The position numbers and the translations under genes are program-made. Below the pieces are notes generated by a model. That model saw only the letters and a program-made list of their open reading frames with translations. It was not told the DNA's origin and did not search any database. Below are positions 53,047-61,887 of a stretch of 64,000 nt of DNA, piece by piece (within the stretch, counting starts at the first letter, position 1; each line of letters begins with the position of its first letter). The stretch comes from Bifidobacterium asteroides (lineage in GTDB: Bacteria > Actinomycetota > Actinomycetes > Actinomycetales > Bifidobacteriaceae): the NCBI RefSeq assembly GCF_003202695.1, contig NZ_QGLL01000008.1:124001-188000 (forward strand). The letters are read 5' to 3'.

Positions 53047-54057
53047 ATGGAGAAGACAACACGGACTGTCAGGCTGTCGGATGTGGCGCAAATGGCCCAG
53101 GTGTCACTGTCGACGGCCTCTAAAGCGCTTCATGACCAGCCCAGAGTAAGTCCAGCGACCAGAAAAAAGGTTCGTGCAGCCGCAGAACGTCTGCACTACA
53201 GTCCAAACAAGATGGCGCAGTCCCTGGCCAGCGGCAAGAGCGGCATCATCGGCTTGGTCACCTCTGATCTGACCGGCCGTTTTTCGACCCCCATTCTGAT
53301 TGGGGCCGAAAACGAGTTGCGCGCCGGCTCCGTATCTGTTTTGCTGGCCAACGCACGAGGCGACGAAGCCCTGGAACGTAGCCATGTTGAAAAACTCCTC
53401 TCGTTGAACGTGGATGGCCTGCTCATCGTGCAAAGAGAGACCAATCCCCGTTCCAGTCTGGGAAACGTGGGTGTTCCTTTGGTCTATGCATATGGACCTT
53501 CGACCAATCCCCATGATGCTTCGGTGACCTGCGACAATGTCGATGCCGGACGAATCGCAGTCAATTCGCTCATCTCCTGCGGGCGCAACAAGATAGCCAT
53601 CATTGGAGGCGACGAAACTTTTACGGCAGCCACAGATCGGACAAAAGGATCTCTTGAAGCCCTGGCAGAATTCGGCCTTGACCCCGCTGGGCCAATCCGA
53701 TATGGCCGCTGGAATGAGAATTGGGGACGCGCAGCTACAAGACTATTGCTTGACCAAGGTGTCGATTTTGATGCAGTCGTCTGTCAAAGCGACCAACTGG
53801 CAAGGGGCTGCATCGATGCACTGAAACAGCAAGGACTGTCGATTCCCGATGATGTAGCGGTAGTAGGCCACGACAACTGGGATGTGCTGGTCAACGCCTC
53901 CAGGCCTTCATTGACCAGCATCGACAACAACACTGAGCTTATTGGCCGCATTGCCGCTCGGCAGCTCATGGATGCCATCAAAGGCCAGCCGCACCATGGG
54001 ATTGATTACGTACCCTGTCGGCTGATTCAGCGCGAGTCCACAGTCCCCATGGATTAA
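53047..54057 (+). CDS. LacI-family transcriptional regulator
   Basis: 336 residues from the ATG at 53047 (GGAG upstream); a frame from 53005 adds 14 unlikely residues. The helix-turn-helix is RLSDVAQMAQVSLSTASKAL with the hinge LHYSPNKMAQSLASGKSG. A periplasmic-binding-protein-like sensor domain follows. It is divergent from the arabinoside operon and probably represses it until the sugar is present; the ligand is not known. Confidence 0.92.
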   Translation: MEKTTRTVRLSDVAQMAQVSLSTASKALHDQPRVSPATRKKVRAAAERLHYSPNKMAQSLASGKSGIIGLVTSDLTGRFSTPILIGAENELRAGSVSVLLANARGDEALERSHVEKLLSLNVDGLLIVQRETNPRSSLGNVGVPLVYAYGPSTNPHDASVTCDNVDAGRIAVNSLISCGRNKIAIIGGDETFTAATDRTKGSLEALAEFGLDPAGPIRYGRWNENWGRAATRLLLDQGVDFDAVVCQSDQLARGCIDALKQQGLSIPDDVAVVGHDNWDVLVNASRPSLTSIDNNTELIGRIAARQLMDAIKGQPHHGIDYVPCRLIQRESTVPMD

Positions 54058-54087
54058 ACGTTTCCTGTAGCACCCAGACAAAACAGG

Positions 54088-54120
54088 GGCCCAGGCAAAA
54101 TTTTCATTTTCGCCTGGGCC
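54088..54120. terminator. Bidirectional terminator between lacI and luxS
   Basis: GGCCCAGGC-AAAAT and ATTTT-C-GCCTGGGCC arms with one bulged C and a four-base loop; A and T runs on both inner sides let it act on both converging genes. Confidence 0.75.
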
Positions 54121-54144
54121 ATACCAGCCAATGTCTGTCAGCGC

Positions 54145-54627
54145 TCAGACCAGCTTGCGCTCGTAAGGATCGGAGCTGATGCCGGCAGCCACGATGTCGC
54201 GGCTCCACTGCTTGGCTGAGAAGAGCGAATGGTCGCGGTAGTTGCCGCAGGAGGTGATCTCGGTGCCCGGCACGTCGTCCCAGGTGGCCTTTTCGGCGAT
54301 AAACTCCAGCGACTCCTTCAAGGCCTTGGCCACATCTTCGGTCGAATGGCGGCCCCAGGCAAGCAGGTGGAAGCCAGTCCGGCAGCCGAAGGGGGAGCAG
54401 TCGATATAGCCGGGGATGCGCTCGCGCAGGAGCACAGCGATGGTGTGCTCGATGGTGTGCAGCCCGGCAGTTGGAATGGCGTTCTGATTGGGCTGGACCA
54501 AACGCAGATCATAGTTGGAGATGATGTCTCCCTGAGGGCCCTTCTCCTCGTCGATCAGACGAACGTAGGGTGCCTTGACCTTGGTGTGGTCCAGTTGGAA
54601 GCTCTCTACGATAGGTTTGTCAGCCAT
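54145..54627 (-). CDS. luxS: S-ribosylhomocysteine lyase LuxS
   Basis: 160 residues. Splits S-ribosylhomocysteine to homocysteine and DPD, the precursor of AI-2, in the activated methyl cycle. The metal site is HTIEHTIA (two His and Glu) plus the Cys in [25 protein letters not shown] holds the catalytic cysteine. ATG at 54627. It converges on the LacI gene and follows recQ by 62 bases, an order seen in other bifidobacteria. Confidence 0.96.
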   Translation of the reverse strand: MADKPIVESFQLDHTKVKAPYVRLIDEEKGPQGDIISNYDLRLVQPNQNAIPTAGLHTIEHTIAVLLRERIPGYIDCSPFGCRTGFHLLAWGRHSTEDVAKALKESLEFIAEKATWDDVPGTEITSCGNYRDHSLFSAKQWSRDIVAAGISSDPYERKLV

Positions 54628-54689
54628 TGTTATTCCTTTCCTGTCGGGCGCCCAGCGTAAAAGGCAGCCGCGATAAAGTCATGCACATC

Positions 54690-56705
54690 TCATGGTAGGC
54701 CGACCCGCCTATCAGATTCTGCCCTGCCGCTGACCACATTCACTCCTCTTCCAGCTGAGAAATCGGAAATGACCCCCATGAACTGGGGTCCATACTGCTC
54801 CAGCTTGTGCTGTCCCACCCCGTTGACAGCCAGGAAGGTCGCATCATCGACTGGCCGAAGACGACACATGTCGCGCAGGGTCCTGTCGGAAAAGACAATG
54901 TAGGGAGGCTTGCCGATCTCGCGGGCTATGCTGGCCCGCAGATCGCGCAGCTCCTGGAAAAGTTCCTCATCCTCTGGGCTGGCATCGCTTGCTCCGGCCT
55001 GGTCGAGACCGTCGTCGAGCGTCGAACAGGACCCGCCGCCGTAGACCTTGCCTGAGGCATGCGGGCGTTCCGTCTGCTTGATCTCGTAGTGGAAGTCCGG
55101 GCTGACCGTTTGTGCGGCCTTGGGTCCGAAATGGACCATGGGCAGTCGTCCCTCGGTGATGTACAGATATCCGTCCGAGGCCATCTGATTGAGCACATCA
55201 CGGATTCGCGCCTCCGGAACCTGGGCCAGAGCGCCATAGCTGGGGCACCGATCCAGCCCGCGCCGAAGCAGATCCTGCGAGCGCGAGCCCCGTAGTATCT
55301 GCGCAATCTTCCCGGAGCCGAACCCCTGGTTCACATCATGAACGCACCTGCTGACGGCACGGGCCACATCGCTCACGTCGATGGTCTTGAAGGTGCTCAG
55401 ACAGTTGGAGCAGTTCTGACAGCCGCCGCTTACCATGTCGGAATGTCCGGAAAGGGTGGCCTCCCCCTTGCCGGCCTCGGCAGGCGAAAGACCTGCGGCA
55501 GCCTGGTCCACCTCTTCGCCGAAGTACCGCAGCATGTACTGGTGAAGACAGCCAGTAGTCCGACAGTAGCCGATCATGACGTTGAGCAGACGCCGGTGCT
55601 CGGCTCTGACCGCTTCAGTCTGGTCCCCGGTGAGCCTGTCGTTGCCGTTGTCCATGTCCAGCAGACGTCTGCGGGTGACGATATCGCTCTCGTTCCACAA
55701 CAGGGAGCAACGAGCCGGCTCGCCGTCGCGTCCCGCCCTGCCGGCCTCCTGGTAGTAGGCCTCGATGCTCTCAGGCATGTTGTGATGGATAACATAGCGC
55801 ACGTTGGACTTGTCGATGCCCATGCCGAAGGCGTTGGTGGCCACGACCACCTGCACCTTGTCGTTGACGAAGTCCCGTTGGGCCTGTTCCCTGTCCTGGG
55901 CATCCATGCCCGCGTGGTAGCTGACAGCGCTGACACCGGCCTTGCTCAGATCGTCCGCCAGGGCTTCGGTCTCCTTACGGGTGGCGCAGTAGACGATGCC
56001 TGAGTCATCGCCATGCTTCAGGGCGTATCGGACCACCCAGCGATTCTTATATTTGCTCTCCAGCTTGATCACGTCGAAGAAGAGGTTGGGCCTGTCGAAC
56101 CCCGTCACAGCCACATACGGGTCGTTAAGACCCAGCATGTATACGATGTCACGCCGAACCTTCTCGGTCGCCGTGGCGGTGAAGGCCGCAACAGTAGGAC
56201 GATACGGCAGAGACCTGATGAAATCCCCAATGCCCAGATACGCAGGTCGGAAATCCTGACCCCACTGGGATACGCAGTGAGCTTCGTCCACAGCCAGCAG
56301 GGAGATCCTTGTACGCTGAGCGAATTCCCTGAATCGAGGGGCGTCCAGCCGCTCCGGCGCCACGTAAAGAATCTTGCTGTGCCCCTGGGAGGCCTGTGCC
56401 ATGGCTAGGGACTGCTCGTCCATGCTCTGAGTGGAATTGACGAATGAGGCCTGGATGCCAGCATCCTCCAGCCCATCCACCTGGTCCTTCATCAGGGAAA
56501 CCAAGGGAGAGATGACGATGGTCAGACCGTCCAGAAGGGTGGCAGGAATCTGATAGCAGATGGACTTGCCAGCCCCGGTCGGCATGACACCCAGGCAGTC
56601 CCGCCCATCCAGAATGGCCTTGACCAGATCCTCCTGACCCGGGCGGAAGGACTCATATCCGAAATACCGCTTCAGCGCCTGCCCTGCATTCTGGATGTCC
56701 ACCAT
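54690..56705 (-). CDS. recQ: ATP-dependent DNA helicase RecQ
   Basis: 671 residues from the ATG at 56705 (GGGGAATC upstream). A superfamily 2 helicase core with Walker A MPTGAGKSICYQIP and LLAVDEAHCVSQWGQDFRP, then the RQC zinc site (IGYCRTTGCLHQYM and CQNCSNC), winged helix, and a C-terminal HRDC domain (DLRASIAREIGKPPYIVF). Unwinds DNA for recombination and repair. Domain order and length match bacterial RecQ; a longer frame to 56765 has no support. Confidence 0.94.
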   Translation of the reverse strand: MVDIQNAGQALKRYFGYESFRPGQEDLVKAILDGRDCLGVMPTGAGKSICYQIPATLLDGLTIVISPLVSLMKDQVDGLEDAGIQASFVNSTQSMDEQSLAMAQASQGHSKILYVAPERLDAPRFREFAQRTRISLLAVDEAHCVSQWGQDFRPAYLGIGDFIRSLPYRPTVAAFTATATEKVRRDIVYMLGLNDPYVAVTGFDRPNLFFDVIKLESKYKNRWVVRYALKHGDDSGIVYCATRKETEALADDLSKAGVSAVSYHAGMDAQDREQAQRDFVNDKVQVVVATNAFGMGIDKSNVRYVIHHNMPESIEAYYQEAGRAGRDGEPARCSLLWNESDIVTRRRLLDMDNGNDRLTGDQTEAVRAEHRRLLNVMIGYCRTTGCLHQYMLRYFGEEVDQAAAGLSPAEAGKGEATLSGHSDMVSGGCQNCSNCLSTFKTIDVSDVARAVSRCVHDVNQGFGSGKIAQILRGSRSQDLLRRGLDRCPSYGALAQVPEARIRDVLNQMASDGYLYITEGRLPMVHFGPKAAQTVSPDFHYEIKQTERPHASGKVYGGGSCSTLDDGLDQAGASDASPEDEELFQELRDLRASIAREIGKPPYIVFSDRTLRDMCRLRPVDDATFLAVNGVGQHKLEQYGPQFMGVISDFSAGRGVNVVSGRAESDRRVGLP

Positions 56706-56793
56706 GATTCCCCAGTCTATTGCCCCGGCAGGAGTCAAGCAGTGGGTGAACGACCATGTGGTCAATCGTCGCCGGGATGCAGCTATCCTGCCA

Positions 56794-57756
56794 CTAATTC
56801 AGAATGCTGAACCCTTGGATGGCCGGGAGCTGCCGACGACTGGTAAGCCAGTAGCTGAACAGAATGCACATGGCGGAGAAGACCAGGGTGAAAACCACCT
56901 GGGGCCAGAGCACATACACGGTGAAGTATCCCCATAGGTCAGTATTCATGAAGGGACTCAAGGTCTTGTACATCCAATGGCCGCGCGCCAGGTTGATCAT
57001 CTGAACCGCCGTCTGCGGCCATCCCCAGAAATTCCAGCCGGAAATCGAATGCCAGAAACCAACACAGATCAACAGCCCTACCAGCAGCAGGCATCCGCCT
57101 TTTAAATCAAGACAGGCAGCGAGGTCACCCAGCACCTGGCCCAGCAGAACGAAGACCACCTGCACCATAAAGATATGCAGCGCCAGAGCCAGCCAACGGG
57201 ACGGCTGCTGGACATACGACCGGTTAAAGCATGACACGCTCCAGGGATCAAAAGTCAGCCTCCAAGGCGAACAGCCCTGTACGAGAAATCTTTGGTAACT
57301 TTCCGTAAAAGGCATCCATCCGATTTGGCCTAGGCTGCTGATAATCGCGATCACGATCATGAAAGTGGTTGTCGCCAGGGCCATGACCACATTGGAGATG
57401 GTCTGGGTCCATGCGATTGTAGAACGGGTCACAGCGTTGGAGATTAGGGGCCGGAAAGTCGTCAGTGAGCAGACAAAGGCGGTGGCCATGAGTACCATCT
57501 CGGTGAACAGACCGGTGAATCCAGAACTCAAGGGGATAAACCCCATAACTCCCAGAGCGAGGACGAGAGCCCAAATCAAAAAGACGATCAGCCTCGGCAT
57601 CACCTGTACGCGCAGGGCCATCAGGGTCTGCACAGCAGGCGACAGGAAGCGCTTGATTCGAGCCCAGCCTTCAGCAGGTCCAGCACCTAGGTCGGGGCTG
57701 TCTGACCCCGGCTTGGTCTTCGTCCCTACCGACTCTGCAACTTGCGTGTTACTCAT
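56794..57756 (-). CDS. ABC transporter membrane subunit of the YtrA-type operon
   Basis: 320 residues, not recognised by family beyond being a polytopic permease. About six to seven transmembrane helices begin at residue 50, after a polar N-terminus. The middle has a loop with FDPWSVSCFNRSYVQQPSRW. Its ATG overlaps the stop of the ATPase gene (ATGA at 57753-57756), so it is the membrane partner of that ATPase. Export of an antimicrobial or envelope compound is the usual role of GntR-ABC operons of this kind. Confidence 0.75.
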   Translation of the reverse strand: MSNTQVAESVGTKTKPGSDSPDLGAGPAEGWARIKRFLSPAVQTLMALRVQVMPRLIVFLIWALVLALGVMGFIPLSSGFTGLFTEMVLMATAFVCSLTTFRPLISNAVTRSTIAWTQTISNVVMALATTTFMIVIAIISSLGQIGWMPFTESYQRFLVQGCSPWRLTFDPWSVSCFNRSYVQQPSRWLALALHIFMVQVVFVLLGQVLGDLAACLDLKGGCLLLVGLLICVGFWHSISGWNFWGWPQTAVQMINLARGHWMYKTLSPFMNTDLWGYFTVYVLWPQVVFTLVFSAMCILFSYWLTSRRQLPAIQGFSILN

Positions 57757-58613
57757 TGTGCCGCACCTTCCGTAATCTGGACGAAGTAGGTCTGCAAATC
57801 CATGGGGGCGACAATAAGCCCCTTGGGCTGCTCGTCGGGCACCGGACCCTCGAAGCCGACGCGCAGCAGGTTGCCGATGCTCTGCCTGCCCAGCAGCTTC
57901 GGATCGCCCTGGGCAAGGTAGCCCTCCACATCACGCGGACGGCCGGTGACAGTGGTGCCCAGGGCTGACAGATCATCCATGCTGAAAGATCGCAGGACCC
58001 GCCCCTGGTCGATGATCTTGGCGCGGGAGATGAGCTGGCAGACCTCGTTGAGGATATGGGTGGCGATGATCATGGTCGGCCCGCGACGCTGATAGGCCTC
58101 CAGAACGAAGGAGTAGATCCTCTCCCTGGCCGCCGCGTCCATTCCTGTCGTCGGTTCATCCAGAATGAGATAATCCACAGGCAGGCAGAGTCCGATGACG
58201 TCCTTGACCACCTGACGCTGCCCCATGGAAAGGGAGGCAAAGGTGTCAGTGGGCCTCAACGCGAAGCTCTTAAGAATACCCTCAGCCAAGTGCCAGTCGA
58301 AACCGCCGTAAAACCCCTCGGCCATGGCAAATGCTTGTCTAATGTGCCGTCGGGATGGATAGGGCCAGGTTTCGTTGACCAGGGCCACGCGGCGAGCGAT
58401 TCTTGAGTCGTTGACCAGATCGCTTCCATCCAGGTGGATCAGCCCCTGGTCAGGAAGTGCTCTGCCCGTCATCAGATTGCACAGGGTGGACTTGCCGGCC
58501 CCGTTCCGCCCGAAGAGTCCATATATATTGCCGGGCTCAAAGCAGAGTGAAATCTCATCCAGGGCCTTCAGCTTTCCGTACGATTTGTCCACCTTGGAAA
58601 CTGTCAGACTCAT
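57753..58613 (-). CDS. ABC transporter ATP-binding protein (YtrB-like)
   Basis: 286 residues. Walker A GLFGRNGAGKSTL, ABC signature LSMGQRQVVKDV (a degenerate LSGGQ), Walker B DYLILDEPTTGMD and H-switch IIATHIL. Single ATPase domain with a C-terminal extension of about 70 residues. Start overlaps the GntR stop and end overlaps the permease start, each by four bases, so the three genes are tightly coupled. Likely exporter; substrate unknown. Confidence 0.9.
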   Translation of the reverse strand: MSLTVSKVDKSYGKLKALDEISLCFEPGNIYGLFGRNGAGKSTLCNLMTGRALPDQGLIHLDGSDLVNDSRIARRVALVNETWPYPSRRHIRQAFAMAEGFYGGFDWHLAEGILKSFALRPTDTFASLSMGQRQVVKDVIGLCLPVDYLILDEPTTGMDAAARERIYSFVLEAYQRRGPTMIIATHILNEVCQLISRAKIIDQGRVLRSFSMDDLSALGTTVTGRPRDVEGYLAQGDPKLLGRQSIGNLLRVGFEGPVPDEQPKGLIVAPMDLQTYFVQITEGAAQ

Positions 58614-58975
58614 TGGTAGACCCTTTCTATGATGGCGTCCAGGTCCTCACGGGATACGTCCAGAGCCTTGGCTTCTTCGACCAGATCCTGGAACCTTCCG
58701 TTCAGGAGTTCCCTCCTGCGACGCTCACGAACACTCCGGCCCGCACCGGCAGTGACAAACATGCCCAGTCCCCGCCGTTTCTCCAGAAGGCCCCGGTCGA
58801 CAAGTAGGTTCATCCCCTTGAGAACGGTGGCCGGGTTGATCTGGTAGGCGGTGGAGATTTCCGTGGTGCTGGGAATCCTTTCACCGTCGGCGACCAGACC
58901 CTCGGCTATGGCTTCGGCCAACCGGTCTGCCACCTTCACGAAAACGGGCCGACCATCCGGTATTTCGATCGCCAT
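58610..58975 (-). CDS. GntR-family regulator, YtrA subfamily
   Basis: 121 residues: a GntR winged helix (GERIPSTTEISTAYQINPAT then VLKGMNLLVDRGLLEKRRGL) followed by a short C-terminal dimer helix, the small YtrA type with no effector domain. It heads an ABC exporter operon and probably represses it, with a palindrome about 67 bases upstream as its site. Such regulators respond to cell-wall-active compounds in Bacillus; the signal here is unknown. Confidence 0.9.
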   Translation of the reverse strand: MAIEIPDGRPVFVKVADRLAEAIAEGLVADGERIPSTTEISTAYQINPATVLKGMNLLVDRGLLEKRRGLGMFVTAGAGRSVRERRRRELLNGRFQDLVEEAKALDVSREDLDAIIERVYQ

Positions 58976-59041
58976 CGTTTGACCGCCTTGTCTGCCTTGA
59001 TTCGGAGCGTCGAATTAGGACCTTTTACAACTGTTTATTAC

Positions 59042-59061
59042 TTAGTTACTTGAGTAACTAA
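59042..59061. promoter_or_regulatory. Palindromic operator of the GntR/ABC operon
   Basis: TTAGTTACT-TG-AGTAACTAA, perfect nine-base arms with a two-base centre, in the AT-rich promoter region upstream of the GntR gene. Shape and place fit autoregulation by the YtrA-type repressor. Confidence 0.7.
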
Positions 59062-59204
59062 CCAACAGTCTACGACTCCCTCTCACAACCGTCAAATCAC
59101 ATGCAGTCCTCATCCGCCCGATTGCTCTGCGCATATGCTCCTGCCGCCCACTTTCATCCCGGCTAGGATGGGCATGTCCTCATGTAATTCCGCTTGCCGG
59201 AATG

Positions 59205-59218
59205 CCGGATGAATCCGG
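59205..59218. terminator. Short hairpin after the peptide importer operon
   Basis: CGGA/TCCG arms (with outer CC/GG) and a four-base loop, four bases past the stop at 59222. No T-run; weak evidence. Confidence 0.3.
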
Positions 59219-59221
59219 TAC

Positions 59222-60070
59222 CTACAGGGTCGCAGCTGCAAGTAACTGCCGGGTATAGGACTGCTTGGGATGATTGAGAATGGCGTTCACCGGCCCCTCC
59301 TCCACCACCTTGCCCCGGACGAGCACCATGACCCTGTCTGCGATGTGCTGGACAACGCCCAGATCATGGGAGATGATGATCATGGACATCCCATTCGACG
59401 GATCGGCCTGCTGCCTGGACTGTGCCATGATGGATTGAAGGGTATGGAGAATCCCTACGCGCGCCGAGACGTCGATGGCGCTCATAGGCTCATCAGCCAA
59501 GAGTATCCGGGGCTTGACAATCAAAGCCCGGGCTATGGCCGCCCGCTGGGCCTGGCCTCCGGACAGATCCGAGGGATAGGCCGTCATGAGCCTGTCGGGG
59601 TCAAGCTGAACCGCTGACAAGACTTTGGCCACCTGATCGGCAAGACCCGTCCCGTCCTGACGACGATGCCATAGGTGCCCGCTCCCCCTGCGTCTGGCAG
59701 CCAGAAGAGGCTCAGCGACTGACCGGCCAATGGTCCACCGGGGATCCAGGGAGGCAAAGGGATTCTGAAAGACCAGAGCAGAGTCCCGGGCAAGCGCCTT
59801 GGCGGCCGGGGAACCATGCAGAACTGGTCTGCCCTCGTATGCCACCTGTCCGGCATCAGGCCTCAACTGGCCAAGGAGCAGACGGGAAAGCGTGGTCTTC
59901 CCTGAACCAGACTCCCCTATGATTGCCAGGCACTCCCCCGGCAGGAGTGAGACATCGATTCCGTCAACTGCGGCCTTTCGAGCCATGCCGCTGCCCGTGG
60001 AGGCATAGACCTTGGTCAGGCCCTTTCCGGTCAGGATCGGATCGGCAGGTGCATCGTCAGTCAGCCTCAT
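59222..60070 (-). CDS. Peptide/nickel ABC transporter ATP-binding protein (DppF/OppF-like)
   Basis: 282 residues from the ATG at 60070, chosen because GGAGG lies six bases upstream; it overlaps the previous gene by 14 bases. Walker A IIGESGSGKTTL, signature LSGGQAQR, Walker B ILLADEPMSAID and H-switch IIISHDL. It is the second ATPase of the importer. A linker of histidine/arginine-rich sequence (RRRGSGHLWHRRQ) sits near residue 130, which is longer than usual. Confidence 0.9.
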   Translation of the reverse strand: MRLTDDAPADPILTGKGLTKVYASTGSGMARKAAVDGIDVSLLPGECLAIIGESGSGKTTLSRLLLGQLRPDAGQVAYEGRPVLHGSPAAKALARDSALVFQNPFASLDPRWTIGRSVAEPLLAARRRGSGHLWHRRQDGTGLADQVAKVLSAVQLDPDRLMTAYPSDLSGGQAQRAAIARALIVKPRILLADEPMSAIDVSARVGILHTLQSIMAQSRQQADPSNGMSMIIISHDLGVVQHIADRVMVLVRGKVVEEGPVNAILNHPKQSYTRQLLAAATL

Positions 60071-60851
60071 GCTTGCCTCCATCTGCGCTCAGCGTCAACT
60101 CTCTGGCAGCTCTCACCAGAGTCCTGCCCTGTGGACTGGATGGGTCGCGCAGAATGCCCTGCGTCTGCCCGCTTTCCACCAATCGGCCCGCGTCAAGGAT
60201 GTAGCAGTAATCAGCAACCCGGGCCAGGACGGAGAAGTCATGTGTGATGAACAGGAGGGAGGCCCCGCTCTGGTCGACCAAGGAGACCAGCAAGTCAACA
60301 ATCTGCCGCTGGGTGATGGCATCCAGGGCTGTGGTGGGCTCGTCTGCCAGTATCAGTCTGGGCTTGGTGACGAGGGCCGTGGCTATAGCCGCCCGCTGCT
60401 GCTGACCCCCTGACAGCTCATGCGGATAGGAGCCAGCCAGATCCGCATCCAACCCCACCTGTTGCAATATCTCCATGACCCGCCTGCGCCTTTCCTGGGC
60501 GCTCAGGCGATAGTGGCGGCGAAGAGGAAGCTCCACCTGATCGTAAATCTTCTTTACCGGGTTCAGTGCTGTAGAAGGATTCTGAAAGACCATGCCCATC
60601 CGGGCACCGCGCAGGTCCGCCAGGGACCGATCATCGGAACCGAGAATCTGGAGCCCGTCCACCAGAATGGATCCCGACAAGGAGGCCGTCAGTGGTGCGG
60701 TGCCAAGAACGCTGCGGGCAATCATCGACTTTCCGGAGCCTGAGGAGCCGATCAGGCCGACCCGTTGTCCATCCGCCACCCTGAGGTTCACCCTGTCAAG
60801 AATGGTGCGTCCATTGATGGATAGGCTCAGGCCGTCAATATTCAGCGACAT
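60057..60851 (-). CDS. Peptide/nickel ABC transporter ATP-binding protein (DppD/OppD-like)
   Basis: 264 residues from the ATG at 60851 with GGGAGG five bases upstream; an upstream frame to 60905 lies in the permease. Walker A LIGSSGSGKSMI, signature LSGGQQQR, Walker B LILADEPTTALD and H-switch LFITHDF. First ATPase of the importer. The C-terminal cysteine-rich Fe-S segment of some OppD proteins is absent. Overlaps the permease gene by 17 bases. Confidence 0.9.
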   Translation of the reverse strand: MSLNIDGLSLSINGRTILDRVNLRVADGQRVGLIGSSGSGKSMIARSVLGTAPLTASLSGSILVDGLQILGSDDRSLADLRGARMGMVFQNPSTALNPVKKIYDQVELPLRRHYRLSAQERRRRVMEILQQVGLDADLAGSYPHELSGGQQQRAAIATALVTKPRLILADEPTTALDAITQRQIVDLLVSLVDQSGASLLFITHDFSVLARVADYCYILDAGRLVESGQTQGILRDPSSPQGRTLVRAARELTLSADGGKHEAD

Positions 60852-61887
60852 CATTGCCTCCCTCGCCTGCGTAAATCGCATTCTCGACAAGATGATCGGA
60901 ATCATCTAATTGCGCAGAAACCGCCTGAGGCGCAGGTTGAAGAGCAGACCGTCCGGCGGCAGCCACGGCGGCCCTGAGCCTGGAGTTGGTGACCGGATCG
61001 ATGGCATCACGCAGCGCATCACCGAACAGGTTCAGTGCCACCACCACCATGGTGACTACCAGGCCAGGCCAGAGCACGGTCAGCGGAAAAACGTTGATGA
61101 ACTTGACCGAGGCGGTCAGCGAGTGCCCCCAGGAGGGCAGACCGGAGGGAACGCCCACCCCCAGGTAGGTCAACCCTGCTTCAGCCAGAACGGAGGTCCC
61201 CGCCGACATGGAAAGCTGCACGCACAGGACCGGAATGACATTGGGCACCAGATGGGTGCAGAAGATTCTGAAGGACCCGACTCCGCTGTGCCGGGCGGAT
61301 TGCACATAGTCCGACTCTGCCGCCAGGAGCGCCTGGGGCCTTACAATTCGGGCCAGGTTGAGTCCGTAGCCGAATCCGCAGGCCACGACAACCACGGCGA
61401 TGCTGGGCCCCAGGGGAACGGCCAGGATCAGAGCCAACAACACTGTAGGCAGGGAGATCAGAGCATCGACCAGGACTACGACCGTCTGCGATACTCCTGA
61501 ACGGCGCGAGACCATGGCCATGACCAGAAGGAGACCCAATATGCCCGACAGGATGACCGCCAGAAGGCTGATAGCCAGGTTGGTGGCCGAACCCGCCATC
61601 AGCCAGGAGAGAATGTCTGCACCGGTACCGTCCGTTCCCAGAAAGTGGGCATGGCTGGGAGCCTGCCAGATTCGGTACCCGTCAGTGGCCCAAATAGGAA
61701 CCGGGGTCCAGAATCTGGAAATCAGGGAGATCAGGATCCATATGGCCAGAACAATCAGCGAATACCGCCCCGAGGCCTTGCGCCACATGCTGGCCAGCAC
61801 CACCCGCATCCGCCCGAAGAATCCTAGTTGCCCGGGGAATGCGGCCCTCAATACCGAGCGGGGCTTTTCTGCATGTTTCCAACTCAT
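60835..61887 (-). CDS. Peptide/nickel ABC transporter permease (DppC/OppC-like)
   Basis: 350 residues with an N-terminal helix and five more; the EAA-like loop is ESDYVQSARHSGVGSFRIF. Starts with ATG at 61887, overlapping the previous gene by four bases (ATGA). The C-terminal 50 residues run past the usual end of the family, into an alanine-, serine- and acid-rich tail that overlaps the next gene. Second permease of the dimer. Confidence 0.9.
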   Translation of the reverse strand: MSWKHAEKPRSVLRAAFPGQLGFFGRMRVVLASMWRKASGRYSLIVLAIWILISLISRFWTPVPIWATDGYRIWQAPSHAHFLGTDGTGADILSWLMAGSATNLAISLLAVILSGILGLLLVMAMVSRRSGVSQTVVVLVDALISLPTVLLALILAVPLGPSIAVVVVACGFGYGLNLARIVRPQALLAAESDYVQSARHSGVGSFRIFCTHLVPNVIPVLCVQLSMSAGTSVLAEAGLTYLGVGVPSGLPSWGHSLTASVKFINVFPLTVLWPGLVVTMVVVALNLFGDALRDAIDPVTNSRLRAAVAAAGRSALQPAPQAVSAQLDDSDHLVENAIYAGEGGNDVAEY

